Assembly (NCBI GenBank): GCA_963824805.1
Contig: CAWGQZ010000085.1
Span: forward strand, 1-64,000
Origin: DATBAT01 sp963824805
GTDB lineage: Bacteria > Acidobacteriota > Terriglobia > Terriglobales > Acidobacteriaceae
DNA: 64,000 bases
Direction: 5' to 3'
Shown here: piece by piece, positions 1 to 7,180 of the stretch
Layout of the letters: each line of letters opens with the position of its first letter
Numbering within the stretch: the stretch's first letter is position 1
Notes under the pieces: generated by a model
What the model was told of the DNA's origin: nothing
What the model saw: only the letters and a program-made list of their open reading frames with translations
Database searches by the model: none
Translations under genes and position numbers: made by a program

Positions 1-11
1 AGTGCGCATCC

Positions 12-35
12 ATAAACTCAACTAGTTGAGTTTAT
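12..35. repeat. 24-bp perfect palindrome at IS left end
   Basis: Positions 12-23 and 24-35 are exact reverse complements with no loop. It overlaps the left terminal inverted repeat of the IS and lies about 100 bases upstream of the transposase start. It could act as a transcription-blocking hairpin protecting the element from outside read-through; this role is inference. Confidence 0.7.
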
Positions 36-138
36 TGGAGAAATCGCGCTTTTGCGAGCGTGAGGTCGGGCGGTTTCAGGTAGACTTCGGGATCATGCCA
101 CTGATTCCAAAGCGTTTCTGCCACCGCCGGAGCCGACA

Positions 139-1437
139 ATGCGTCAACAACGCACCGTCCAAGCCAGCCTATTCGATCTTTTTGCCGGGCACGAGATCGG
201 CCGCGAACTGAACACGATGTCGCAATGGCTCGACGAGCATCGAGACTTGCTCGGCTTGGTCGCGCGCGATTTGAGCCGCTGCGCCGTCAAGGCCACCGGA
301 CGGCAAGGCCTGCCTGCCGAGGCGGTCTTGCGTTGTGCTTTGCTCAAGCAATATCGCCAGCTGAGCTACCAGGAACTGGCGTTCCATCTGGAAGACTCGG
401 CATCGTTCCGCGCCTTTGCCCGGTTGCCGTGGTCGTGGAGCCCGCAAAAGTCGGTGCTGCAGAAGACGATCAGTGCGATCCGATCCGAGACTTGGGAAGA
501 GATCAACCGGACACTGCTAGCGAACGCCCGGCAGGCGAAGCTGGAGGACGGCAGTGTCGTGCGTGTGGACAGTACGGTTACTGCAGCACTCCTGCACGAA
601 CCGACCGACAGCAGCCTGCTTTGGGACAGCGTCCGTGTGATGGTGCGCCTATTGAAGCAAGCCGATGCCCTGAGCGGCGGCACCCGCATGGCCTGGCGTG
701 ATCATTGTCGCGCCGTGAAGAAACGTGCCCGCGCGATCCAGTTCACCCGCGGGCGACCCAGGCGGGTTCAGCTCTACGGTGAGCTGATCAAGATGACCCG
801 GGCGACCTTGACCTATCTGCAACGGGCGGCGGCGCGATTCGCCGTGGCGACCCATCCCCGCGTGACACTCTGGCGTGCCCAAGTTCGCCGGTATCAGCCG
901 CTGATCGAACGGATCATCACACAGAGCGAGCGGCGCGTCTTGGCTGGCGAGCCGGTGCCGGCCGGCGAGAAGCTGGTCAGCCTGTTCGAGCCGCATGCCG
1001 CCATCATCGTCAAGGGCAGTCGTGACGTCGACTACGGCCACAAGCTCAACCTGACCACCGGTCGTAGCGGCATGATCCTCGACCTGGTGATCGAAGCGGG
1101 CAACCCGGCCGACAGCGAACGATTGGTGCCGATGCTGGAGCGCCATATCGGCATCTGGGGCCAAGCGCCGCGTCAGGCCGCGGCCGATGGTGGCTTTGCC
1201 AGCCGCGATAATCTGAGCCAGGCAAAAGCTTACGGCGTGCGTGACATGGCCTTCCACAAGAAGGCCGGCCTCAGGATCGAGGACATGGTCAAGAGCCGCT
1301 GGGTTTATCGCAAGCTGCGGAACTTCCGCGCTGGCATCGAGGCCGGCATCTCATGCCTGAAGCGCGCCTCGAAACAGAATGTCGGACCGCCCACGTCACG
1401 CCAAAGATGCAGAAAACGGCCGTTTATGGATGCGTAG
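139..1437 (+). CDS. ISNCY-family transposase, C-terminus altered
   Basis: The 432-aa product should be the DNA-cutting and strand-transfer enzyme of the IS. It begins with a typical ISNCY N-terminus (QRTVQASLFDLFAGHEIG), then has a helical DNA-binding part and a DDE-type core in which VRVDSTVTAALLHEPTDSSL, DYGHKLNLTTGRSGMILD and AADGGFASRDN are visible. The family normally continues after the AGIEAGISCLKR segment for roughly 35 more residues. Here the homology stops near base 1368 and the remaining ~22 residues run through the right inverted repeat, which suggests a small internal deletion or frameshift. The enzyme may be inactive. Family assignment is from memory of the motif pattern, without a search. 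Confidence 0.8.
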   Translation: MRQQRTVQASLFDLFAGHEIGRELNTMSQWLDEHRDLLGLVARDLSRCAVKATGRQGLPAEAVLRCALLKQYRQLSYQELAFHLEDSASFRAFARLPWSWSPQKSVLQKTISAIRSETWEEINRTLLANARQAKLEDGSVVRVDSTVTAALLHEPTDSSLLWDSVRVMVRLLKQADALSGGTRMAWRDHCRAVKKRARAIQFTRGRPRRVQLYGELIKMTRATLTYLQRAAARFAVATHPRVTLWRAQVRRYQPLIERIITQSERRVLAGEPVPAGEKLVSLFEPHAAIIVKGSRDVDYGHKLNLTTGRSGMILDLVIEAGNPADSERLVPMLERHIGIWGQAPRQAAADGGFASRDNLSQAKAYGVRDMAFHKKAGLRIEDMVKSRWVYRKLRNFRAGIEAGISCLKRASKQNVGPPTSRQRCRKRPFMDA

Positions 1438-2110
1438 CTTCGAGAACGTCCTCGCCGACCGCGTCGGCTCTTGGGCGAGGCTCGTCCTCGGCGCGATCTT
1501 CGTCGTCAGCGTGCTGTTGTTCCGGCCGGGCGGACGGAGCCGCCGTTGCCCTGCTGTCTGTGCAGCCCGGCGCCCGCCCGACTCTGAAGATGACGCGGGT
1601 CTCGACGCGGCGGTTGGCGGGGTCGCCGGGTCCGCCGTGCGGGGCCGGGGTCTCGCCGAAGCCCCTGGCGTCGAGGCGGCTCGCCTCGATGCCGTGCTGC
1701 TCGAGATAGGCGACGACCGCGTCGGCGCGGCGGACGGAGAGGCCGAGATTGTACTGCTCGGTACCCTTGGCGTCCGTGTGACCCTCGATTGGAACCGCGC
1801 CTTCGCCGCGCGCTCGTTCTTCATCGCCTTGGCGAGTTCGTCGAGGGTCGTCTTGGCGACGGCGGTCAGGTCGGCGGAGTTGTAGTCGAAGGCTAGCACG
1901 AGGTCGAAGGCGGAGGCGCTCGGCTGGGCCTTCGCGGTCGGGCACTGGTCCTCGGTGCCGATGCAGAGGCTGCGCGTGCGCGGCTTTTCGGTCTTTTCGA
2001 CCTCGCCTAACTCAAGGCGAGGAACTGGTCGGCCGTGAAGGCCGGCTGCGGGGGCGCGCGCCGGACGAGAAGGCCAGGGCCAGGATGGCAAGCAGGATGA
2101 GGCGGGTCAC
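1424..2110 (-). pseudogene. OmpA-family outer membrane protein, frameshifted remnant
   Basis: OmpA-like proteins bind peptidoglycan through a C-terminal domain. A plausible GTG start at 2110 has GGAGG eight bases upstream and a signal peptide (VTRLILLAILALAFSSGARP). The reading frame then shifts to a piece holding FDLVLAFDYNSADLTAVAKT and shifts again to a piece holding PIEGHTDAKGTEQYNLGLS, RADAVVAYLE and the NRRVETRV end typical of the peptidoglycan-binding loop. At least two frameshifts are needed to read the whole domain. The style resembles Methylobacterium-type alphaproteobacterial OmpA proteins rather than acidobacterial ones. It lies directly against the IS right end. Confidence 0.75.
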
Positions 2111-2385
2111 GTTCTTGTCCTCCGTCGCAGGGCTCCCGTCGAAGACGGAGAGATGTTCTCCTCTGGAATAGCTTCCCAAGGCAATAACCTGCGTGAACCG
2201 CTTCACACACTGCGCTCCCGAGCCGCCAAGGTCGAGTGAAGCCGTGCGTCGGATCACGTGCCGTAAGAACCGCGCCCTCCCCGCGCCGCCGCGGCTTTCA
2301 TGCAAGGGACGCAGGGGAACCGGCCGGCATTCGCGCTTCCTTTCGCGGCGGAAGCATGGTACTGAGAGATTCCCGTCGCTCCGCC

Positions 2386-2645
2386 ATGTCTCCCCAGAAG
2401 AAGCCGGTCCTCGGCATCCTCCTGAAGGTCCTTTCGGCCCTCGCCTTCACGCTGATGGCGGCGGGATTGAAGGTCGTCAGCGCCGACTACCCGACCGGCG
2501 AACCTGCTCTTCTTCCGCTCCGCCTTTGCCCTCGTGCCGCTTCTCGTCTGGCTCGGGTGGCGGGGCGACCTCGTCAATGCCGTCCGCACGCGGGACATCA
2601 AGGGCCACGTCCTGCGCGGGCTGATTGGCAGCTGCGGAAATGTCG
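2386..2645 (+). pseudogene. EamA/DMT-family transporter, 5' fragment
   Basis: EamA (drug/metabolite) transporters are ten-helix inner membrane exporters of about 300 aa. Only the first ~85 residues are present: the N-terminus with KPVLGILLKVLSALAFTLMA and VVSADYPTGE in one frame, then after a one-base shift near 2500 the helix LLFFRSAFALVPLLVWLGWR and the segment GHVLRGLIGSCG in another. Homology stops near 2640, where unrelated sequence begins. Fragment and frameshift together mean it is not functional. As with the neighbouring OmpA remnant, the sequence looks alphaproteobacterial. Confidence 0.7.
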
Positions 2646-2697
2646 AGCAATACGCAACGAGTCAAGGCAGCCAAAACAGTGGGATGGGGGTGCGGAA

Positions 2698-2823
2698 ATG
2701 ACCAAGCATAAACGGCTCATCACAACGCTCGACAAACTAGCCGAGGACGAGAAGTCGCTCACACGGGACCGATTGAAGGCAGCTGAGTTGATCTGTCGCC
2801 GACACGGGTTTTATCGCGCCTAA
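2698..2823 (+). CDS. Small hypothetical protein, 41 aa
   Basis: The ORF starts MTKHKRLITTLDKLAEDEKS and ends in RRHGFYRA. It is charged and predicted helical, with no signal peptide or membrane segment. It is the first gene after the presumed junction with acidobacterial sequence near 2645. The ATG is preceded by GGGGGTGCGGAA, a weak ribosome-binding site. No family is recognised; the composition matches the other small ORFs in this strip. Confidence 0.45.
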   Translation: MTKHKRLITTLDKLAEDEKSLTRDRLKAAELICRRHGFYRA

Positions 2824-3197
2824 CGACCCCTCCCGTCTTTTGCTGTCCGGCCGGCGAAGCCTGAAACCGTGGACCAGAAGCTTCAGGATTTCGACATGGC
2901 ATCTCTCAGTCATTTGTTGACGGAAGAGTAGTAGGGCCTTAACCCTTTGCGGTGTCTGGTTGGTAAAGATGACTCCGAGGTCGTGCCGTGCGCGGCTCCG
3001 AACCTGGCCCTCTTATCCAATTACAGTAAACTCCGCATATCCATGCTCGGCGCGAGGCTTAAAATTTGCTTATGCCTAAGCGCGATAGGCAGAAAGCAGT
3101 CCAGAAACTACTGAATAGAATAGCGAGGAAAAAACGTCTTCATGAAATCCAGGAGAGGTTGACTTGATTACGGTCAACATCGAAAGGAGTGGTCGCC
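2824..3197. other. Gene-poor stretch with possible 31-aa ORF
   Basis: No clear gene. A short basic ORF at 3072-3167 (+), starting MPKRDRQKAVQKLLNRIARK, is open but has no ribosome-binding site, so it is only a possibility. No repeat or strong hairpin was noticed. Confidence 0.35.
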
Positions 3198-3350
3198 ATG
3201 ACCAGAGATGAAGCCAGACGTTTTGAGGAACTATGCGCAAAGTTGATTACAGAGAAGGACGAAAAGAAATTCGCGAAAGCAGTGCGGGAATTAAACGCAA
3301 TTTGTAGCAAAAAGGAAGGACGACTACACGAACAATCCGTCCAAAGCTGA
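3198..3350 (+). CDS. Small hypothetical helical protein, 50 aa
   Basis: The ATG at 3198 follows AAAGGAGTGG with a seven-base gap, a strong ribosome-binding site that supports a real gene despite the length. The product starts MTRDEARRFEELCAKLITEK and is rich in Glu, Lys and Arg, predicted as one or two helices, with no export signal. No function is recognised. It belongs with the other short charged proteins between 2.7 and 6.0 kb. Confidence 0.6.
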   Translation: MTRDEARRFEELCAKLITEKDEKKFAKAVRELNAICSKKEGRLHEQSVQS

Positions 3351-3587
3351 TTGCAGCGTGCGTTTGTTTGGGGCGAGGAGCGGCGATATTTCGACCGGAC
3401 CTAAGAACACGGCTACGTAAGCTTTCGGAGTTTGCCCGTTTACGAGGACGGACGGTGTGAATCTTTCCGCAACACGAACTACTCTCAGAAAGCTGGACGG
3501 GAGGAGCTGTTTGAGCGTGACAGGCGAAGTGAACCGGCTGCTGGCTGGCACTCATGCGCTGTGGCTTGTGAGAGTGACCGAGCCCTC
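3351..3587. other. Gene-poor stretch with ORF debris
   Basis: Open frames on both strands are short and overlap each other without a ribosome-binding site. A + strand stretch around 3435-3600 (containing GEVNRLLAGTHALWLV) looks like a possible remnant of a PilZ-type or similar small domain, but it has no start and is too short to name. Confidence 0.3.
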
Positions 3588-3792
3588 ATGGCGTATGATT
3601 CGGTAGCCCGCCGAACATTTCCGAACGCCTCGCAGACTTGAAAGAAGAGATGAACGAACTGAACTCCAAAATCTTCGTTATTGGGCGAAGGGCCGTCATA
3701 CCTACCTAGAAAAGACCGCACACGCTCAACGAAAGGAACAACTGCTGATGATCAAAGAAGAGCTGTCGAACATGATGAAACGCTGCGGATAG
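3588..3792 (+). pseudogene. Small helical protein, probably frameshifted
   Basis: Three frames must be joined to obtain a continuous helical product: an N-terminus MAYDSV, then ISERLADLKEEMNELNSK, then RYWAKGRHTYLEKTAHAQRK and EQLLMIKEELSNMMKRCG, ending at a TAG at 3790. The joined sequence looks like a typical short acidobacterial coiled protein. The two breaks are inferred from the coherence of the joined product. No function is known. Confidence 0.4.
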
Positions 3793-3918
3793 GGTATGCT
3801 TCCCGGATATGAAATCACCATGGCAAACCGAAACAGGGTATCTCGTGTGCCGCTGGTCTGACGCTGGGACGCCGTAGTCCCACAAAACCTTCCGTTTGAT
3901 CTTCGCAAGGAGAAACCT

Positions 3919-4080
3919 ATGCACCTGAAACCCTCCCTTGATCTACAAACGCTATTGAAGAAACACGAAAGCCTTCTCTACGAAATTCGGCGTGAGCGCG
4001 ACGCCGAGAACCAGCGACTCAATCACCTCAAAGAGACCTTGCAACAGAAACTCGGAACGTTGAAGGCGGGAAGATTCTGA
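3919..4080 (+). CDS. Small coiled-coil protein, 53 aa
   Basis: The ATG at 3919 is preceded by AAGGAG with a six-base spacer, a near-ideal ribosome-binding site. The product begins MHLKPSLDLQTLLKKHESLL and continues as an uninterrupted amphipathic helix rich in Glu, Arg, Gln and Leu, suggesting a coiled coil. There is no signal peptide or membrane segment. No family is recognised. It is among the best supported members of the small-ORF strip. Confidence 0.65.
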   Translation: MHLKPSLDLQTLLKKHESLLYEIRRERDAENQRLNHLKETLQQKLGTLKAGRF

Positions 4081-4310
4081 GTGGTACAGGGTTAGTCTAG
4101 GCGATAGCGCTCTGTGTAACGGGTACGCCCCCCGAACACAATTAACAAAAGATTCACAGAGCGTTCATCAAATGGGCTCCATACTGATGACAATGGCAGA
4201 CTAAAGCGACGAGCGGGCTGCTGCGACCTTTTCCCGATTGGACCCACGCAGCGGCCCTCGCTTCCCTCCCCATATAGCGTTACAGGATTTGGGCTTCCAA
4301 GGGGCGAAAC

Positions 4311-4493
4311 ATGGAAGGTGTTTACGCGTTCATCATTGTTCTATCGCTAGTAGCACTTAGTGTGTTGGCTGCGCTTGTCGTAAAGGAATTGAAAACTCTT
4401 GAATGCGCTTTTAAGGAGTGTCGGAGGCGGCGGAATGAAAACGAAATTGGAGAATTTAGGGCTCAGCAAAAAAGCTGGGTGAGAGTGGAGTAG
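4311..4493 (+). CDS. Small single-pass membrane protein, 60 aa
   Basis: Residues ~4-27 (starting VYAFIIVLSLVALSVLAALV) form one hydrophobic membrane helix, followed by a charged cytoplasmic-type tail with a Cys-containing stretch (LECAFKECRRRRNENE). AAGGGGCG lies a few bases upstream of the ATG. Topology with the short N-terminus outside and basic residues inside fits the positive-inside rule. Function is unknown. Confidence 0.5.
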   Translation: MEGVYAFIIVLSLVALSVLAALVVKELKTLECAFKECRRRRNENEIGEFRAQQKSWVRVE

Positions 4494-4530
4494 GAGCCAC
4501 TTCAAGAGTATCGAAGCGCCTAGAAAAGGC

Positions 4531-4824
4531 TTAACGACGGTCAGAGTGACCAGGCAATTCGACGAGGCCTTCCACTTTCTTGAAATATTGCTCCCACGGC
4601 GGAAAGCCAAGTTTCGTTTGCTGAATGTGCCTAAGATTGTCTACCGCGAGATTAAGCGCATCGCGCTCTGTGAGATGGTCGCTTAATCCGGCGAGTTCTT
4701 GAAAACGAATGAAAATCGCCGCTTCAAGAGCATCCGCTTTTTCTCTCAATTTTGAGGGGTCGGTCTCAGCTATAGCAGCTTCGTATTCACGCTGCCATTT
4801 GGGAAATCGGTAGGATTGATTCAT
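4531..4824 (-). CDS. Conserved small helical protein, 97 aa
   Basis: The start at 4824 is chosen because GGAGG lies five bases upstream; a longer frame reaching 4872 has no such signal. The product starts MNQSYRFPKWQREYEAAIAE and contains the pattern of a short Terriglobia family I have seen before: a W..Y.A A.E.D..KL. N-terminus, an AEAAIF.R.QEL-like centre (here DALEAAIFIRFQELAGLSDH) and a C-terminal LGFPPWEQYF segment. No biochemical role is known. It is probably a soluble all-helical protein and is intact here. Confidence 0.65.
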   Translation of the reverse strand: MNQSYRFPKWQREYEAAIAETDPSKLREKADALEAAIFIRFQELAGLSDHLTERDALNLAVDNLRHIQQTKLGFPPWEQYFKKVEGLVELPGHSDRR

Positions 4825-4938
4825 GGGAACCTCCGCACAGTCCTCGTCCTCCAGACGGGTACAGGGGCTCAAACGACGATTATTTTAGAAAACATCACTA
4901 AAAATTTTCAAGGGATTTTGTGTGGCTGTGGGCGTTTT

Positions 4939-5235
4939 ATGGCTAGACCACACCCGCCAGGCCATGTCCGAGGCGCTCGACTTGCCGGGTTTAGTTGTGT
5001 TGTCTCTCCAACTGACTACCGCTTCGAACTGGCGCAAGATCAGCTCCTGAAGAGAAGCATCATTAACGAATCCCGCCTCGATCAAGACGCGCGATTGGTG
5101 CGCGAGGAAATGGCAAAACGCAAGTTGGCACGCGACCGTCACCGCCTACAAATGGCGGAACAAGAGAAGGAAGTGCTGAGGCGGCTTGCAAAGAGAGCTC
5201 CAGGCCAGGCTAGGTGGATTCCCGTTCAGGGATGA
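4939..5235 (+). CDS. Hypothetical protein with basic helical C-terminus
   Basis: An open frame of about 98 aa whose second half (DQLLKRSIINESRLDQDARL and REEMAKRKLARDRHRLQMAE) is strongly helical and basic, in keeping with neighbouring small proteins. The N-terminal third is Pro/Gly-rich and may not be coding, and there is no clear ribosome-binding site at 4939; the true start may lie further in, near 5035. Unrecognised. Confidence 0.35.
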   Translation: MARPHPPGHVRGARLAGFSCVVSPTDYRFELAQDQLLKRSIINESRLDQDARLVREEMAKRKLARDRHRLQMAEQEKEVLRRLAKRAPGQARWIPVQG

Positions 5236-5289
5236 TTCTCCCACGAGTGCCCTTTTCTGTCCGATTCTGAGCGGCTAATATTAGTCGTT

Positions 5290-5480
5290 GTGTCCAACGA
5301 TCCCTCCGAGTACCAAAAGCTTGCAGACGAACTCTCCGCACTGTGCAAGCTGCAATGCCAAGCACTGCATCGGCGTACAAAATGATGAGCGCGCTAGAGG
5401 CCCAGGACTACGATGCTCGGCGCATACGCATCGCGGAACTCTGCGAACGCTTGGGAAAGTTCAAGCCGCCCAGCCTGTAG
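5290..5480 (+). pseudogene. Small protein split into two overlapping frames
   Basis: Two short frames abut through ATGA: 5290-5385 (GTG start; SNDPSEYQKLADELSALCKL) and 5382-5480 (MMSALEAQDYDARRIRIAEL, ending GKFKPPSL). Joined, they resemble one ~65-aa helical protein of a type found repeatedly in Terriglobia, so a one-base frameshift inside a single gene is the simpler reading. Two translationally coupled mini-ORFs are the alternative. Confidence 0.4.
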
Positions 5481-5521
5481 ACGGTCTCGATCAGTCGTCT
5501 AACTGACGACGAGAAACTCCG

Positions 5522-5665
5522 TCAAGTCTTCGGGCGCTTTCCCTTCCGGCGCTTTTTGCGTGGGGTCTTATCCAGTCGATCCAAATCCTCGCGGAGCTTC
5601 TTGGCCTTCGATTGAAGGTCGGAGATGGCTGCGCTGATCCGGCGAGTAGAACCCTCATCCTTCAT
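5522..5665 (-). CDS. Small very basic helical protein, 47 aa
   Basis: The product starts MKDEGSTRRISAAISDLQSK, forms a heptad-like helix (LREDLDRLDK) and ends in a poly-basic tail (PRKKRRKGKRPKT) that could bind nucleic acid. A GGAG lies just upstream of the ATG at 5665 but is closer than usual. A longer frame starts at 5713 with no better signal. Function unknown. Confidence 0.4.
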   Translation of the reverse strand: MKDEGSTRRISAAISDLQSKAKKLREDLDRLDKTPRKKRRKGKRPKT

Positions 5666-5819
5666 GGCTCCAGAGTCTTTAAAGATAGATGTTAAGTGAA
5701 TACCGCAATCCATTTACGATGTCGGGAGAATGACCTTAACCCTCTGCGCCAAACCGCTTGTCAATTTGTACTTCAAAAGGGAACTCCGGTTAGGCACTAT
5801 ACGGAACCTGGAGCCTTCG

Positions 5820-5975
5820 ATGACAGACCGACCTAGGGAACGTTGGGAAATCTTGGCAGAGCAAGTTGCGAAAGAGCAGAATACCGAAAAGATCATTGAA
5901 TTGACGAAGGAACTTAACAAGGCCCTTGCCGAACGGGATGCGAAGAACGAAGGCCAGAAAAGTTCCGCAGCCTAA
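5820..5975 (+). CDS. Conserved small helical protein, 51 aa
   Basis: The ATG at 5820 has GGAG six bases upstream. The product begins MTDRPRERWEILAEQVAKEQ and continues as a helix (KIIELTKELNKALAERD). Proteins starting with this PRERW.ELA..AAKEQD-like pattern are, to my knowledge, repeated many times in Terriglobia genomes with no assigned role. A longer frame from 5730 exists, but the ribosome-binding site and the family N-terminus favour 5820. Confidence 0.65.
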   Translation: MTDRPRERWEILAEQVAKEQNTEKIIELTKELNKALAERDAKNEGQKSSAA

Positions 5976-6076
5976 TCCAGCCCAAGCCGCCTCCTATTCA
6001 CATATGCGAAGTGGACTTTCGTGTCCGATCTCAACCGACACAGAAACGGCAGCTCAGGATGTGCACCTGTGCACGC

Positions 6077-6400
6077 GATTCTTACGAGCTCGGAGCTGTC
6101 CTATTCACGGCCTCATGGGTCGCGCCTCTCCATCCCGTGTATGTCAGGGGCCAAGCCTATTTGATGTTGCATCAAGGGAAAGAGGCTGCGGCGGAATATC
6201 AGAAACTCGACCCAGGCGCAGTGGGAAACTTCCCGTTGGGTGCCCTGGCGCGGCTTGGCCTTGCACGCGCATATGCGATGCAGCGGGAACCCGTGAAATC
6301 TCGTAACGCCTACCAAGGCTTTCTTACTCTCTGGAAAGGCGCAGACTCCGACATCCCCATTCTGATGAATGCCAAGGCTGAATACGCGAAGCTTCAGTAG
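6077..6400 (+). pseudogene. TPR C-terminal fragment of a Ser/Thr kinase paralogue
   Basis: This piece matches the end of the kinase-TPR gene located at 8235-11073 on the other strand: YVRGQAYLMLHQGKEAAAEY, GALARLGLARAYA, AYQGFLTLWKGADSDIPIL and AEYAKLQ correspond to the same motifs there. No kinase domain or upstream TPR units precede it; before DSYELG near 6077 the frame becomes unrelated. It is a gene remnant of about 107 codons. It shows that a second kinase-TPR gene once lay here, or that the tail was duplicated. Confidence 0.7.
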
Positions 6401-6492
6401 TTGCTGGAAGAACAAAAGTTCCCAAAGACGGATGACAATCCCCAAAAGGCAGAGTCCTGCGCTTCTTCATAGGGCGTTCCCCAGAGCAGCAT

Positions 6493-6699
6493 TCAGTCTT
6501 TTTGCAGCATTACTTCGGTCGATTTGATTACGACCTTAACCGAATCGCCCTTCTTTAACTTCATCTCCTCCGCGCTTCTTCGGGTGATCACACTCTCAAT
6601 AAGATTTTCTCCGACGCGCACAACGACGTGCGCCATCACGCCGCCAAGCTGAATTTCTTCTACCGTGCCTTTAAGTTGATTGCGAGCTGAAAGAGTCAT
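6493..6699 (-). CDS. mop: Molbindin-type TOBE domain protein (Mop)
   Basis: The 68-aa product is a single TOBE (Mop) domain, which assembles into small multimers that bind molybdate or tungstate in the cytoplasm. Visible family features are the start MTLSARNQLKGTVEEIQLGG, the MAHVVVRVGENLIESVITRR strand region, and LKKGDSVKVVIKSTEVML at the end. Length equals that of classical molbindins. Molybdate handling fits the molybdenum hydroxylase encoded at 22-25 kb, though the genes are far apart. No strong ribosome-binding site is visible. Confidence 0.9.
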   Translation of the reverse strand: MTLSARNQLKGTVEEIQLGGVMAHVVVRVGENLIESVITRRSAEEMKLKKGDSVKVVIKSTEVMLQKD

Positions 6700-6760
6700 A
6701 GGTAAGCCTAATTCAAAAACGAGGTGAATGTGGAAGACGAATCGAAATATTGGAAGAATG

Positions 6761-6792
6761 AAAAAAGGGCCGGATTACCCGGCCCTTTTTTT
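6761..6792 (-). terminator. Rho-independent terminator
   Basis: A 7-bp GC stem (GGGCCGG 6767-6773 with CCGGCCC 6779-6785) is flanked by six A and seven T residues that extend the pairing. On the minus strand it follows directly after the stop codon of the 6791-7150 gene and ends in a U run. It may work in both directions. Confidence 0.85.
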
Positions 6793-7150
6793 ACTTACTG
6801 CAGGAATCGCTTACCATCTTTACATCCGTGATCTTGAGGTGCCCGTGCTCGGTATTGCTCTTCTTCATGCCGGCATCCTTCGCCATATCTTTCGTATCTT
6901 CCTTCATGTTGTGCATCGCAGCGTTGGACACAACACCAGTCGCCGTTACCGTATGACCGACATGGTCAGCCAGGGCAACCCGGTCGCTCCGGACTTCCCA
7001 GGTGCTGCCATCGGTTCCGGTCAGCAGGAACTCCTTCGCGCTATCGCCTTGGGATAGACAGCCGGTGACATCGCGTACGTCCCCCTTATCCTTCGCAAAG
7101 CCAAGCGTACAGAAGCCCAGAATTGCACACAAAAGCAGATTGAGTTTCAT
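6791..7150 (-). CDS. Small secreted protein, DUF5818-like
   Basis: The 119-aa product has a clear Sec signal peptide (MKLNLLLCAILGFCTLGFAK). The mature part has VTGCLSQGD, FLLTGTDGSTWEVRSD, DHVGHTVTATGVVSN and EHGHLKITDVKMVSDSC, a pattern of short periplasmic acidobacterial proteins with a small beta-barrel-like domain (DUF5818-like, from memory). Two Cys residues, near each end, could form a disulfide. The start at 7150 is set by AAAGGAG four bases upstream. A terminator follows the stop. The role is unknown. Confidence 0.8.
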   Translation of the reverse strand: MKLNLLLCAILGFCTLGFAKDKGDVRDVTGCLSQGDSAKEFLLTGTDGSTWEVRSDRVALADHVGHTVTATGVVSNAAMHNMKEDTKDMAKDAGMKKSNTEHGHLKITDVKMVSDSCSK

Positions 7151-7180
7151 AGATCTCCTTTCAGGACTGAATTCGCGCAA

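Larger units (their letters stand above)
1..1437 (+). mobile_element. Insertion sequence, ISNCY-like, with terminal inverted repeats
   Basis: A single transposase gene fills the element. The left end carries CGCATCCATAAAC at 5-17 and the right end carries its exact reverse complement GTTTATGGATGCG at 1422-1434, so the 13-bp terminal inverted repeats are seen directly. A 24-bp perfect palindrome at 12-35 overlaps the left repeat and could form a hairpin that blocks read-through into the transposase. The left flank is outside the window, so a target duplication cannot be checked. The right end abuts a decayed alphaproteobacterial-looking OmpA gene. Exact outer boundaries are uncertain by a few bases. 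Confidence 0.75.

Noticed and set aside
649..1257. 202-aa open frame antisense to the transposase
   Set aside because: Shadow of the transposase gene; no start signal, composition follows the sense codons.
2007..2210. 67-aa minus frame as separate gene
   Set aside because: It is the shifted-frame continuation of the OmpA remnant, not an independent gene.
4081..4310. Possible non-coding RNA near CTCTGTG...CACAGAG
   Set aside because: The arms are six to seven bases and far apart; no further support.
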